Of a stretch of 8,525 nucleotides of DNA, positions 1 to 6,207 are shown in pieces; position 1 is the first letter of the stretch; every line of letters starts with the position of its first letter. This DNA is from Chloroflexota bacterium (GTDB lineage: Bacteria > Chloroflexota > Limnocylindria > Limnocylindrales > CSP1-4): contig DAIDTV010000061.1 of NCBI GenBank assembly GCA_027457005.1, positions 1 to 8,525 on the forward strand, read 5' to 3'. Made by a program: the position numbers and the translations under genes. The notes beneath the pieces were generated by a model that saw nothing but the letters and a program-made list of their open reading frames with translations, made no database searches and was not told the DNA's origin.

Positions 1-484
1 CGCCCATGACGACGACGCGTTCGGCCCTCGGCGCCACGCCCACGTCGCCCCCGAATCCGAGCCCCTCGGCGCGGGCCCGCGTGTAGCTCACCAGGAAGGC
101 CGCGACCATGGCGAGGGCGGCGAGCGCCGGCAGCGCCCGGTCGGCCACCGAGGCGGTGCCGGCCACGATGCCGGCGTACAGCACGCCCTCTCCGGCGCGA
201 TCGAGGGTGCTGTCGAGGAACGCGCCGAACCGCGAGACCCGACCCGTCGCGCGCGCGAGGCCGCCATCCAGCATGTCGAACGCGGCGAACAGCAGGCCCA
301 CGATTCCGGCCGCCACCCACTGGCCCGTTGCGGCCAGCCAGGCCGCTACGCACACGCCGGCGAAGCCGACCACGGTCAGCCCGTTGGGCGTGAGGCCCGC
401 GCGGCCCAGCGCCAGCGCGAACGGCACGGCCAGCGCCTTGATCCGGGCCCTGGCGGAGGGTGGCACCAGCGAATGCTCGGTCAC
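1..484 (-). CDS. CDP-alcohol phosphatidyltransferase, PIP-synthase/PgsA-like (partial, C-terminus beyond the left edge)
   Basis: An integral membrane enzyme that transfers a phosphoalcohol onto CDP-diacylglycerol to make a phospholipid head group. The 161 visible residues carry the full family signature D-x2-DG-x2-AR-x8-G-x3-D-x3-D: D70, D73, G74, A77, R78, G87, D91 and D95, the metal- and CDP-binding and catalytic residues. Hydrophobic segments lie at about 36-52, 57-72, 101-116 and 118-134. A later YTRARAE stretch (134-140) and APRAER (151-156) resemble phosphatidylinositol-phosphate synthases and related PgsA-type enzymes, so inositol-1-phosphate is a possible acceptor; glycerol-3-phosphate cannot be excluded. 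The GTG start at 484-482 overlaps the TGA of the upstream arsR-like gene (GTGA), which implies translational coupling and co-transcription. The missing part should hold the last one or two membrane helices. The family is certain; the substrate is inferred. Confidence 0.9.
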   Translation of the reverse strand, partial: MTEHSLVPPSARARIKALAVPFALALGRAGLTPNGLTVVGFAGVCVAAWLAATGQWVAAGIVGLLFAAFDMLDGGLARATGRVSRFGAFLDSTLDRAGEGVLYAGIVAGTASVADRALPALAALAMVAAFLVSYTRARAEGLGFGGDVGVAPRAERVVVMG

Positions 485-771
485 GAGATCGCCGCCGTCC
501 CCGGTGCGGGGGTGAAGAGCTCGTCCTGCCGGCGCTCGAAGCGCTCGAACACGTCGTGCCGGAGCGAGCAGATCACCTCGCGCCCGACCCGCCGCGTCTC
601 CACCAGCCCGGCCGCCCGAAGCGTCCGCAGGTGCCAGGAGACCAGCGGCTGCGAGAGGTCGACGAGCTCGACGAGGTCGGTCACCGTGGCCGGGGCCTCG
701 GCGAGGCGTCGGACGATGCGAAGGCGGGTGACGTCGGCCAGGGCCTTGTAGAAGGCGCGCAGCTCGCGCAG
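481..771 (-). CDS. ArsR-family winged-helix transcriptional repressor with no standard start codon in the needed place
   Basis: A small dimeric DNA-binding regulator. Read from CTG at 771 it has 96 residues: FYKALADVTRLRIVRRLAEA matches helices 1-2 of ArsR proteins, then comes the HTH with recognition helix LSQPLVSWHLRTLRAAGLV, then a wing VETRRVGREVICSL and a C-terminal helix. The ELCxC metal site of ArsR/SmtB sensors is absent, so the signal is probably not arsenic or another metal bound there. The start is a problem. The frame is open from 840 (TGA at 843-841) but has no ATG, GTG or TTG until GTG at 684, which would remove the first two helices. CTG 771 or 762, or ATC 813, 801 or 792, are the possible full-length starts; I chose CTG 771 because it matches the usual family N-terminus. 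If only standard starts are used, the gene is 481-684 and truncated. It overlaps the phosphatidyltransferase gene by 4 bases. Confidence 0.82.
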   Translation of the reverse strand: MRELRAFYKALADVTRLRIVRRLAEAPATVTDLVELVDLSQPLVSWHLRTLRAAGLVETRRVGREVICSLRHDVFERFERRQDELFTPAPGTAAIS

Positions 772-852
772 GTCCTCGGGGGCAGCCGCGATGGTCGCGA
801 TGGTCGAGCGGATGCGGGCGGGGGAGGGCGTCTGGGAGCCTCACGTGAGCAG

Positions 853-868
853 GACTTTATATAAAGTC
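853..868. promoter_or_regulatory. Probable ArsR operator: 16-bp perfect palindrome
   Basis: GACTTTATATAAAGTC is a perfect inverted repeat with a TATATA centre, very AT-rich for this window. It lies just upstream of the arsR-like frame, which opens at 840, and downstream of a possible minus-strand promoter. ArsR proteins bind as dimers to such 12-2-12-like AT-rich palindromes and repress their own operons, so autoregulation of the repressor and the phosphatidyltransferase is the natural reading. The same site lies about 134 bases from the divergent PIN-domain gene, so it might also affect that gene. Binding itself is inferred. Confidence 0.65.
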
Positions 869-894
869 TTACTGATGTTAGCACCTGGCGTCAA
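866..894 (-). promoter_or_regulatory. Candidate promoter for the arsR-like/phosphatidyltransferase pair
   Basis: On the minus strand a -35-like TTGACG (894-889) is followed after 17 bases by a -10-like TAAGAC (871-866). The -35 is 5/6 to consensus and the spacing ideal; the -10 is weak. The predicted start of transcription would lie inside the 853-868 palindrome, so a bound repressor would block RNA polymerase. The TATAAA within the palindrome is an alternative -10 but lacks a well-spaced -35. Confidence 0.4.
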
Positions 895-989
895 GACCCG
901 CCGCGTGCCGCCGCTGCCAGCCAGGGTTCATGGCCGCGCCGAAGCAGCGTCCATGGCCGCCTCTCGCAGCGCCTCTTGCCTGGTCCCGC

Positions 990-995
990 TACCCT
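990..995 (+). promoter_or_regulatory. Candidate -10 box for leaderless transcription of the PIN-domain gene
   Basis: TACCCT fits TANNNT and ends 7 bases before the ATG at 1003. There is no purine-rich ribosome-binding site in front of that ATG. This is the arrangement expected for a leaderless mRNA. No convincing -35 is seen at 17 bases. Confidence 0.35.
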
Positions 996-1002
996 GCGCT
1001 GC

Positions 1003-1407
1003 ATGGCACGCTACGTCGTCGATGCCCCGACCCTGCTGCAGATCGTGTCGAGCGACGTGCGGATCCACCCGGATCACCAGCTCGTCGCCCCCAACGCCGT
1101 GCGATCCGAGGCGCTGTCCCTGCTGTACGGACAGGTCCGCCGGGGCGAGCTGGGCGAGGACGAGGCGCTGCGGCTGCATGAGCGGCTGACCGAGGTGAAG
1201 ATGCGGCTGCTGGGCGACCGGGTCTCACGACGCACGGCGTGGCGCATCGCGCGCGAGCACGGCTGGGACGCCATCGGGGACGCCGAATACCTTGCGGTCG
1301 CCAGGCTGCAGGCGGACGCGCTGATCACCATCGACGCGACCCTGGCTGGCAGGGCGGAGGGTATCGTGCCCCTGGCGTCGCTGGATGCGCTGACCTCAGC
1401 GCAGTAG
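1003..1407 (+). CDS. PIN-domain protein (VapC-like ribonuclease), no adjacent antitoxin
   Basis: A 134-residue single-domain protein of the PIN nuclease fold; VapC members cleave RNA with a cluster of acidic residues holding Mg2+. The expected acids are visible: D7 in the first strand (YVVDAPTLL), E36 in APNAVRSEAL, D93 in GDAEYLAVARLQADALITID, and D111 at the end of that strand. Length and order match VapC toxins. The ATG at 1003 is preferred over an in-frame TTG at 976 because it puts MARYVVD at the very N-terminus, as is usual in the family, and has a TANNNT box 7 bases upstream. No small antitoxin ORF precedes or follows it: the upstream neighbour is the divergent arsR-like gene and the downstream region is an empty gap. 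It may be an orphan toxin, act with a distant partner, or be a PIN protein with a housekeeping RNA role. Confidence 0.75.
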   Translation: MARYVVDAPTLLQIVSSDVRIHPDHQLVAPNAVRSEALSLLYGQVRRGELGEDEALRLHERLTEVKMRLLGDRVSRRTAWRIAREHGWDAIGDAEYLAVARLQADALITIDATLAGRAEGIVPLASLDALTSAQ

Positions 1408-1822
1408 GCCGACCACCCCGGCTCCTTCCGCCCCTTGGCCGGTCCGCCGCAACGGTCGAGGGGTGAGGCGTACCTCCCGGGTACCGGGACAACACCGGTG
1501 CCGAGGCGGACGCCGTCCAGCCGGGCACAGCGATGGGGACCCTCGGGCGCGGACAACCAGGGCCTGTGGCTCGCCCGGCGGCGGCCCGCCTCAGCGCGCC
1601 CGGGACGGCTCCACGGCCACGTCGGCCGACCGCATGTACGACGCCGAGTGCGCCCGGCGGAGCGGGATCTCGCCCAAATGATTGGTCGATACCGTGCCGG
1701 ATGACTCGCCCCGAACCAGCTCCTCGTCAAGTCTGCGAAGATCGGTGGATGGAGGCGGCGAACACGACGGGCACCGCGTGCCGCACGACGAGCCGGCGCA
1801 GCGATTCTGCGCAGGTGCCCGC
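1408..1822. other. 415-base gap without a convincing gene
   Basis: This stretch lies between the PIN-domain and EamA genes. I found no tRNA, no strong terminator hairpin with a T-run and no ORF resembling a known family. ORFs crossing it have mixed third-position composition. One patch, 1594-1677, has G or C in all 28 third positions when read on the minus strand, ending at TGA 1593-1591, which could mark a small gene or a decayed gene end. The same bases are third positions of a plus-strand frame ending at TGA 1679-1681, so the strand is undecided. The EamA frame is also open from 1682 but reads as hydrophilic, low-complexity sequence before its first membrane helix. Confidence 0.5.
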
Positions 1823-2752
1823 GTGACCCGGCGGGCGCTCGTGCTGTTCGGCCTGATGTCCCTGATCTGGGGCATCCCGTACCTCTTCATCCGGATCGCG
1901 GTCGCCGAGATCTCGCCGGCTACCCTGGTCTTCGCGCGGACCGGGATCGCGGCACTCATCCTGCTGCCGGTCGCGCTGCTGCGCACCGACCTGCGGCCGG
2001 TGCTGGCGCGCTGGCGCTGGGTGGTCGCCTTCGCCGCGGCCGAGATCGGCGTGCCCTGGGTGCTCCTGGCGTCCGCGGAGCAGCGCGTCACGAGCTCCCT
2101 GGCCGGCCTGCTGGTGGCTGGGGTGCCGCTCGTCGGCACCGTCATCGCGGCAGCCACGCGGGGCCGCGACCGCGTCGGGGGCGCCGGTCTCCTCGGCCTG
2201 CTCATCGGGCTGGCAGGGGTCGCGGCCATCGTCGGCGTCGACATCGACGCCTCGAACAGGATCGCGATGCTGGAGATGGCGGTGGTCATCGTCGGTTACG
2301 CGGCCGGGCCGGCCATCCTGGCCCGGCGGCTTGCCGGGCTGCCGTCGGTCGGGGTCATGGCCCTGTCCCTTTCGCTCTGCGCGGCCGTGTACGCGCCGGT
2401 CGCGTTCGTTCAACGGCCCGTCAGCCTGCCCGGAACGGACGTGCTGGAGGCAGTGGCCATCCTGGGGGTGGTGTGTACCGCCCTCGCGTTCCTGCTGTTC
2501 TCGGCGCTCATCGATGAGATCGGCCCGGTCCGGGCGACCGTGATCACGTACATCAACCCGGCCGTGGCGGCGCTGCTCGGTGCCCTGGTGCTGCGCGAAC
2601 CGCTGACCCTGGTCATGGGCGGCGGATTCGGGTTGGTGATCGTGGGCTCGGCGCTCTCCACCCGGGCGCCGGCGGCCCGGGCGCATGAGCCGCGGGAGCT
2701 CGTGGACCAGCGCCGACCGTCCGGGGCCGAGGTGGACGAATCGACGGCGTAA
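1823..2752 (+). CDS. EamA/DMT-superfamily transporter (RhaT/YdcZ-like exporter)
   Basis: A 309-residue polytopic inner-membrane protein with the usual two-fold repeat of the drug/metabolite transporter superfamily: EamA domain 1 at about 5-137 and EamA domain 2 at about 150-285, roughly five helices each. The opening ALVLFGLMSLIWGIPYLFIR is the classic first helix, and SPATLVFARTGIAALILLP is the second, with the conserved P and R. The C-terminal 24 residues are charged and cytoplasmic. Members export amino acids, metabolites or drugs; the substrate cannot be read from sequence. I chose GTG at 1823 because it sits just before helix 1 and gives the usual family length (about 300); the frame is open upstream to 1682, but that extension is hydrophilic and Ser/Arg-rich. 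No clear ribosome-binding site is seen. It ends at TAA, 141 bases before the SpoIID-domain gene, so it is probably transcribed separately. Confidence 0.9.
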   Translation: MTRRALVLFGLMSLIWGIPYLFIRIAVAEISPATLVFARTGIAALILLPVALLRTDLRPVLARWRWVVAFAAAEIGVPWVLLASAEQRVTSSLAGLLVAGVPLVGTVIAAATRGRDRVGGAGLLGLLIGLAGVAAIVGVDIDASNRIAMLEMAVVIVGYAAGPAILARRLAGLPSVGVMALSLSLCAAVYAPVAFVQRPVSLPGTDVLEAVAILGVVCTALAFLLFSALIDEIGPVRATVITYINPAVAALLGALVLREPLTLVMGGGFGLVIVGSALSTRAPAARAHEPRELVDQRRPSGAEVDESTA

Positions 2753-2770
2753 GCCGACCGACCTTTGTTG

Positions 2771-2788
2771 CGCGGCGGTCCCGCCGCG
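2771..2788 (+). terminator. Possible terminator hairpin after the EamA gene
   Basis: CGCGGCGG-TC-CCGCCGCG is an 18-base perfect inverted repeat that can form a GC-only stem of about 7 bp with a 4-base loop, starting 18 bases after the EamA stop codon. No T-run follows, so it is not a typical intrinsic terminator. In a genome this GC-rich, chance inverted repeats are common. Confidence 0.3.
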
Positions 2789-2877
2789 GTGCCGCGGGCC
2801 GGTCCGATCGGGCGTCACGCGACACCCCGACTTGACGTGCCCGGTCTCCAGGGCACAAGGTGCACACGGATGCCCCC

Positions 2878-2885
2878 GAGGAGGA
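2878..2885 (+). promoter_or_regulatory. Ribosome-binding site of the SpoIID-domain gene
   Basis: GAGGAGGA contains the core GGAGG (2880-2884), 9 bases before the ATG at 2894. It favours that ATG over the in-frame ATG at 2870, which it would lie inside. It is one of the few strong Shine-Dalgarno sequences in this window. Confidence 0.6.
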
Positions 2886-2893
2886 TCGCCGCC

Positions 2894-4543
2894 ATGCACG
2901 GACCCACCCCTGCGTCCGCCCGGGGGATCGCCCGGATCGTTCGTCGTGCCGCCGTCCTGGCCGCCGGCCTGTTGCTGGCCGGGATGCTGGTCGGGATCCC
3001 GGCCGGGAACCCCGCCGGCAACGCCGGGATCCCCGGGCCTGCCCCGGCTCGGGCCGCGTCGACGTGCACCGGCTGGACCAGCGACAGCGTCCCGCCGGTC
3101 ACGATCCGGGTGCTTCGCACCGTGGGTCCGGCGGCGGGCACCGTCCAGGTGGTGCCGTTCCACGACTACGTGACGGTGGTGATGGCCGCCGAGTGGGGTC
3201 CGTCGGATCCCGTCGAGGCACTCAAGGCCGGCGCGGTGGCGGTCAAGCAGTACGGCTGGTACCGGGCCATGTACTGGCGGGGCGGCACCGCGGCCGACGG
3301 GTCCTGCTACGACGTGGTCGACTCCCCGATCGACCAGGTCTACTGGCCCGAGGCGAAGACGCCCTCGGCATCCGAGATCAGCGCCGTGGACGCCACGTGG
3401 GGGATCAGCGTCCTCAAGTCCGGCAGCCTGTTCGCCACCCACTACACGGCCGGCAGCAGCGTCGCCTGCGGCGCGAACGCCGACGGCTGGCACCTCTACC
3501 AGATCAGCGCGATGCACTGCGCCGAGGGCGGCATGGCCGCCGCGACGATCCTTCAGACGTACTACGACCCCGGCGCCCAGGTGGTGGGGGCGGCCGGTTC
3601 CAATGCCCTTCGCTTCACGTCCCAGCCGTCGAGGGGAACGGCCGGGGCCCCCTTCGCGGTGCCGCCGGTCGTGACGGTGGTGGACCCCTCGGGCGCGCCG
3701 GTGACCAGCGGGCCGGGCAGCACCACGGCGGTGACGCTCGCCCTCGCCGCATCGACGGGTGATGCGACACTGGCCTGCCCCGGGGGGCTGACCGTGACCG
3801 CGATCGCGGGAGTCGCCACGTGGCCCGGCTGCAGCATCAACGTGCCGGGGCCGGGCTACGTCCTGGTGGCCACCGCCACCGGCCTGGCCCCGGTCAGTTC
3901 GGCTCCCGTGCCCGTGGCCGTCGCGCCGGCCACCCTCTCGCTCGACGTGGCGCACCCCACCGTGACCTGGGGCGGCACGGTCACGGTCACCGCCCGCCTG
4001 GCGGCTCCCGCCGGCGGAGGGAGTGTGGCAGGGCGTCCGGTCCAGGTCCAGAACTCGGTCGACGGTCAGACCTGGAGCACGGCGGCCAGCCTGGTCACGG
4101 ATTCCACGGGGACGGTGACCCTGGCGTTCCGTCCGGCCTCCAACCTCCACGTCCGCGCCGTGTTCAACGGCGCGCCGGACCTCGGTCCCGCCGCCAGCCC
4201 GGCCCAGCGGGTGCTGGTGCGCCAGCTGGCGCTGCTGCGGCCCGACAACCACGGCCTGGTCCGTCCGATCGCGCGCGGCACGGTGATCACCTTCACGACG
4301 CTGGTGCGGCCGGCCCGGTCCGACCTGCCGGCCGGGCGGGTGCTCTACCGCGTGTCCCGCCTGGTGGGCCGCACCTGGGTCACGCAGCGGGAGGTAACGC
4401 TGACCGCGGACGCCGCCGGGCGTGCCAGCCTCGCGGTGACCTTCTCCACCGCGGGCGCGTGGTCGGTACGTGCCATTGCGGTCCCCACGGCGGCCAACGC
4501 GAACAGCGTCTGGTCGCCGCTGGAGCGCTTCCTGGTCGGCTGA
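2894..4543 (+). CDS. Secreted SpoIID/LytB-domain protein with Ig-like C-terminal domains
   Basis: 549 residues. A signal peptide or N-terminal anchor (arginines at 14-18, hydrophobic core 19-35) leads to a likely cut near PARAAS (51-56). The SpoIID domain spans about 69-232: VPFHDYVTVVMAAEWGP (88-103), with E100 at the position of the catalytic Glu of SpoIID lytic transglycosylases, then EALKAGAVAVKQYGWYRAM, CYDVVDSPIDQVY and, at its end, AEGGMAAATILQTYYDPGA, the expected last helix. The usual GHGxGMSQxGA segment has become DGWHLYQISAMHCAEGGMA, so activity is uncertain. Four cysteines (58, 138, 192, 209) could form disulfides outside the cell. Residues 239-345, 347-442 and 443-549 look like three beta-sandwich (Ig-like) modules, which would bind wall polymer or space the domain from the surface. 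There is no LPxTG at the C-terminus. The known family role is peptidoglycan remodelling (SpoIID) or amidase enhancement (LytB); the exact role here is inferred. An alternative start is ATG 2870. Confidence 0.87.
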   Translation: MHGPTPASARGIARIVRRAAVLAAGLLLAGMLVGIPAGNPAGNAGIPGPAPARAASTCTGWTSDSVPPVTIRVLRTVGPAAGTVQVVPFHDYVTVVMAAEWGPSDPVEALKAGAVAVKQYGWYRAMYWRGGTAADGSCYDVVDSPIDQVYWPEAKTPSASEISAVDATWGISVLKSGSLFATHYTAGSSVACGANADGWHLYQISAMHCAEGGMAAATILQTYYDPGAQVVGAAGSNALRFTSQPSRGTAGAPFAVPPVVTVVDPSGAPVTSGPGSTTAVTLALAASTGDATLACPGGLTVTAIAGVATWPGCSINVPGPGYVLVATATGLAPVSSAPVPVAVAPATLSLDVAHPTVTWGGTVTVTARLAAPAGGGSVAGRPVQVQNSVDGQTWSTAASLVTDSTGTVTLAFRPASNLHVRAVFNGAPDLGPAASPAQRVLVRQLALLRPDNHGLVRPIARGTVITFTTLVRPARSDLPAGRVLYRVSRLVGRTWVTQREVTLTADAAGRASLAVTFSTAGAWSVRAIAVPTAANANSVWSPLERFLVG

Positions 4544-4581
4544 CCCGTTCGACGCGCACCGCGAGCCGGCCGGACGGGTGC

Positions 4582-4587
4582 CATGAT
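4582..4587 (+). promoter_or_regulatory. Weak candidate -10 box before the MFS gene
   Basis: CATGAT (4/6 to TATAAT) lies 7 bases before the ATG at 4595, the same spacing as at the PIN-domain gene. It overlaps the two earlier in-frame ATGs (4583, 4586), so if it is real the true start is 4595. The 39-base gap after the SpoIID-domain gene would also allow read-through. Confidence 0.2.
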
Positions 4588-6187
4588 GCCCGCCATGGGC
4601 CGTCTGCCCCGACTCGCACTGCTGGCCGCGCTGGGTATGGGCGTGTTCCTCGCGGGCCTCGAGCTGATGATCACCGCCACCGCCCTGCCCAGCATCGTGG
4701 TGAACCTCGCCGACTGGACGCGGCTGCGGCAGGCGTCGTGGATCATCAACGGGTACCTGGTCGCGTACGTGGCGACCATGCCACTGGCCGGGCGGATCGC
4801 GGACCGCTTCGGCGTGACCGGCCCCTACCTGCTCTCGCTGGCCGTCTTCGCGGTCGGGTCGGCGTTGAGCGGCACGGCCCAGTCGCTTGACACCCTGATC
4901 GCGGCGCGCGTCCTGCAGGGGATGGGGGGAGGCGCGCTCGTCCCGCTGGCGACGTCCGGGGCGAGTCACCTGTTCGACGGCCCGGCGAGGGCCCGCGCCC
5001 TGGGCATCATCGGCGCGCTCACGTTCCTCGGCATGGCGGCGGGCCCGTTCGTGGGGGCGGCCATCCTGGACACCGGCGACCTGCGTCCCGCACTCGAGGC
5101 GGGGGGCGTTCCGGGCTGGCTGGTCTCGATCGTCACGCCGGCCTGGCGCTGGGTCTTCTACGTCGACGTGCCCGCGGCACTCCTCGCGATGCTCTACGCG
5201 TGGGCAGCCGCTCCCGCCTGGGATGCGGCACGGGTGCGCACCCCGCTGCGGCTGCCGGTCCTCGGGCTCTTCACCCTCGGGCTCGCCGGGTCACTGCTCG
5301 CGCTGACCTGGGCCGGCTCTTCGGACGCACCCGGGGGCCAGGCCGGGGAGGTCGTGCTCGCGGCCGGGTCGGTGATCGCGCTCGCCGGGGCGTTCACGTT
5401 CGGGGCGCTGGCACGCGACGCGCTCCTGGACCCGCGCCGGTACCTGGAGCCGTCCCTGGGCGGCGCGGTCGCGGTGAGCGCGCTGACCGGCTACGCCCTC
5501 GCCACGGCGCTGATCGGGGGCGCGGTCTTCGTGGATCGCGTCCTCTACGGAGGTCCGCCGGACGAGCGGGTCGCGCTTGGCGCCCTGGCGGCCGCGATGG
5601 CGGTGGGCGCGCTCGTGTCGGGCCTGGCGATGCGACGCGGCGGCATCCTGCGCATCAGCCTGGCCGGTCTCGTGCTCTCGGCGGCCGCGATGGCGGCACT
5701 CGGCACGGCCACGCGGTTCATGGGGCTGGGCGAGCTCGCCGCGCTGCTCGGAGTGTTCGGCTTCGGCTTCGGCCTGACGGTCTCTCCAAGGTCGGTCGCG
5801 GCGGTCGAGGCGGCTGGGAAGGCGGCGTTCGGTGTCGCCGCCGGCGCGGTCACCGTGGCCCGGATGCTGGGCATGGCCGTGGGCCTGGCGGTGCTCACGG
5901 CGTTCGGATCGGGCAGGATCGAGTCGCTGAGCCGGGCCATCCAGGACCAGGCCTACCGGGACAGCGTGCTGCCGGTCGCACTCCGCGGACGCCCGCTGGC
6001 CGACGGGCTGGTGGTCGACGCGCTGGAGCGCTGGGCCGCCGACCAGGGGGCGGCCATCCTCGCCGGGCTGTTCCTGGTGGCCGGGGTGGTCACCCTCGTC
6101 GCCGGCGTGCCGGCGCTGGGGATGCGGCGCCGGGGACCGCCCACGCCGACCGCGGGCGCCCCGCGGGAGGATCGCCCGGCGGGTTGA
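4583..6187 (+). CDS. MFS transporter, DHA2-like drug:H+ antiporter
   Basis: A 534-residue major-facilitator protein with at least twelve hydrophobic segments; length and organisation fit the 14-helix DHA2 (EmrB/QacA) group. Helix 1 ends LELMITATALPSIVVNL, the DHA2 motif usually written LDxTIVNVALP, here with Glu (E27) for Asp. Motif A is GRIADRFG (70-77) between helices 2 and 3. LQGMGGGALVPL follows in helix 4, and GMAAGPFVGAAI in helix 5 is the antiporter motif C (GPxxGG-like). WRWVFYVDVPAALL before helix 6 is the DHA2 hallmark WRWxFxxNxP, with Asp for Asn. Proton-coupled efflux is the known family role; the substrate is unknown. Three in-frame ATGs (4583, 4586, 4595) are possible starts and none has a good ribosome-binding site. 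The charged C-terminal tail is short. It converges on the sortase-fold gene, 20 bases away. Confidence 0.9.
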   Translation: MMPAMGRLPRLALLAALGMGVFLAGLELMITATALPSIVVNLADWTRLRQASWIINGYLVAYVATMPLAGRIADRFGVTGPYLLSLAVFAVGSALSGTAQSLDTLIAARVLQGMGGGALVPLATSGASHLFDGPARARALGIIGALTFLGMAAGPFVGAAILDTGDLRPALEAGGVPGWLVSIVTPAWRWVFYVDVPAALLAMLYAWAAAPAWDAARVRTPLRLPVLGLFTLGLAGSLLALTWAGSSDAPGGQAGEVVLAAGSVIALAGAFTFGALARDALLDPRRYLEPSLGGAVAVSALTGYALATALIGGAVFVDRVLYGGPPDERVALGALAAAMAVGALVSGLAMRRGGILRISLAGLVLSAAAMAALGTATRFMGLGELAALLGVFGFGFGLTVSPRSVAAVEAAGKAAFGVAAGAVTVARMLGMAVGLAVLTAFGSGRIESLSRAIQDQAYRDSVLPVALRGRPLADGLVVDALERWAADQGAAILAGLFLVAGVVTLVAGVPALGMRRRGPPTPTAGAPREDRPAG

Positions 6188-6207
6188 CCGGGTGCGGGCC
6201 GGGACGC

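Noticed and set aside
108..515. Plus-strand open frame over the left end
   Set aside because: It lies opposite the phosphatidyltransferase, whose minus-strand frame carries the complete CDP-alcohol signature.
681..884. Minus-strand frame starting at GTG 884 with 67 codons, as a possible start of the ArsR-like gene
   Set aside because: It is in a different frame from the ArsR domain and reads as Pro/Arg/Ser-rich sequence; using it would need a frameshift that nothing in the sequence demonstrates.
2832..2837. TTGACG as a -35 box for the SpoIID-domain gene
   Set aside because: No -10-like sequence is found 16-18 bases downstream.
4528..4543. C-terminal sorting signal on the SpoIID-domain protein as a substrate for the nearby sortase-fold protein
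   Set aside because: The protein ends without LPxTG-like motif, hydrophobic helix or basic tail.
4543..4579. ACCCGT...ACGGGT inverted repeat between the SpoIID-domain and MFS genes
   Set aside because: A 6-bp stem with a 25-base loop is too weak to call a terminator or operator.
1727..4969. A 1080-codon open frame on the minus strand, antisense to the EamA, SpoIID-domain and start of the MFS genes
   Set aside because: Its product is Arg/Gly/His/Asp-rich with no recognisable domain. It is open only because the sense genes have almost no A or T at the codon position facing its stop-codon positions; the sense genes are clear family members.
6175..6203. Inverted repeat CCCGGC...GCCGGG between the convergent MFS and sortase-fold genes, considered as a shared terminator
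   Set aside because: Only a 6-bp stem with a 17-base loop and no T-run on either strand; not distinguishable from chance at this GC content.
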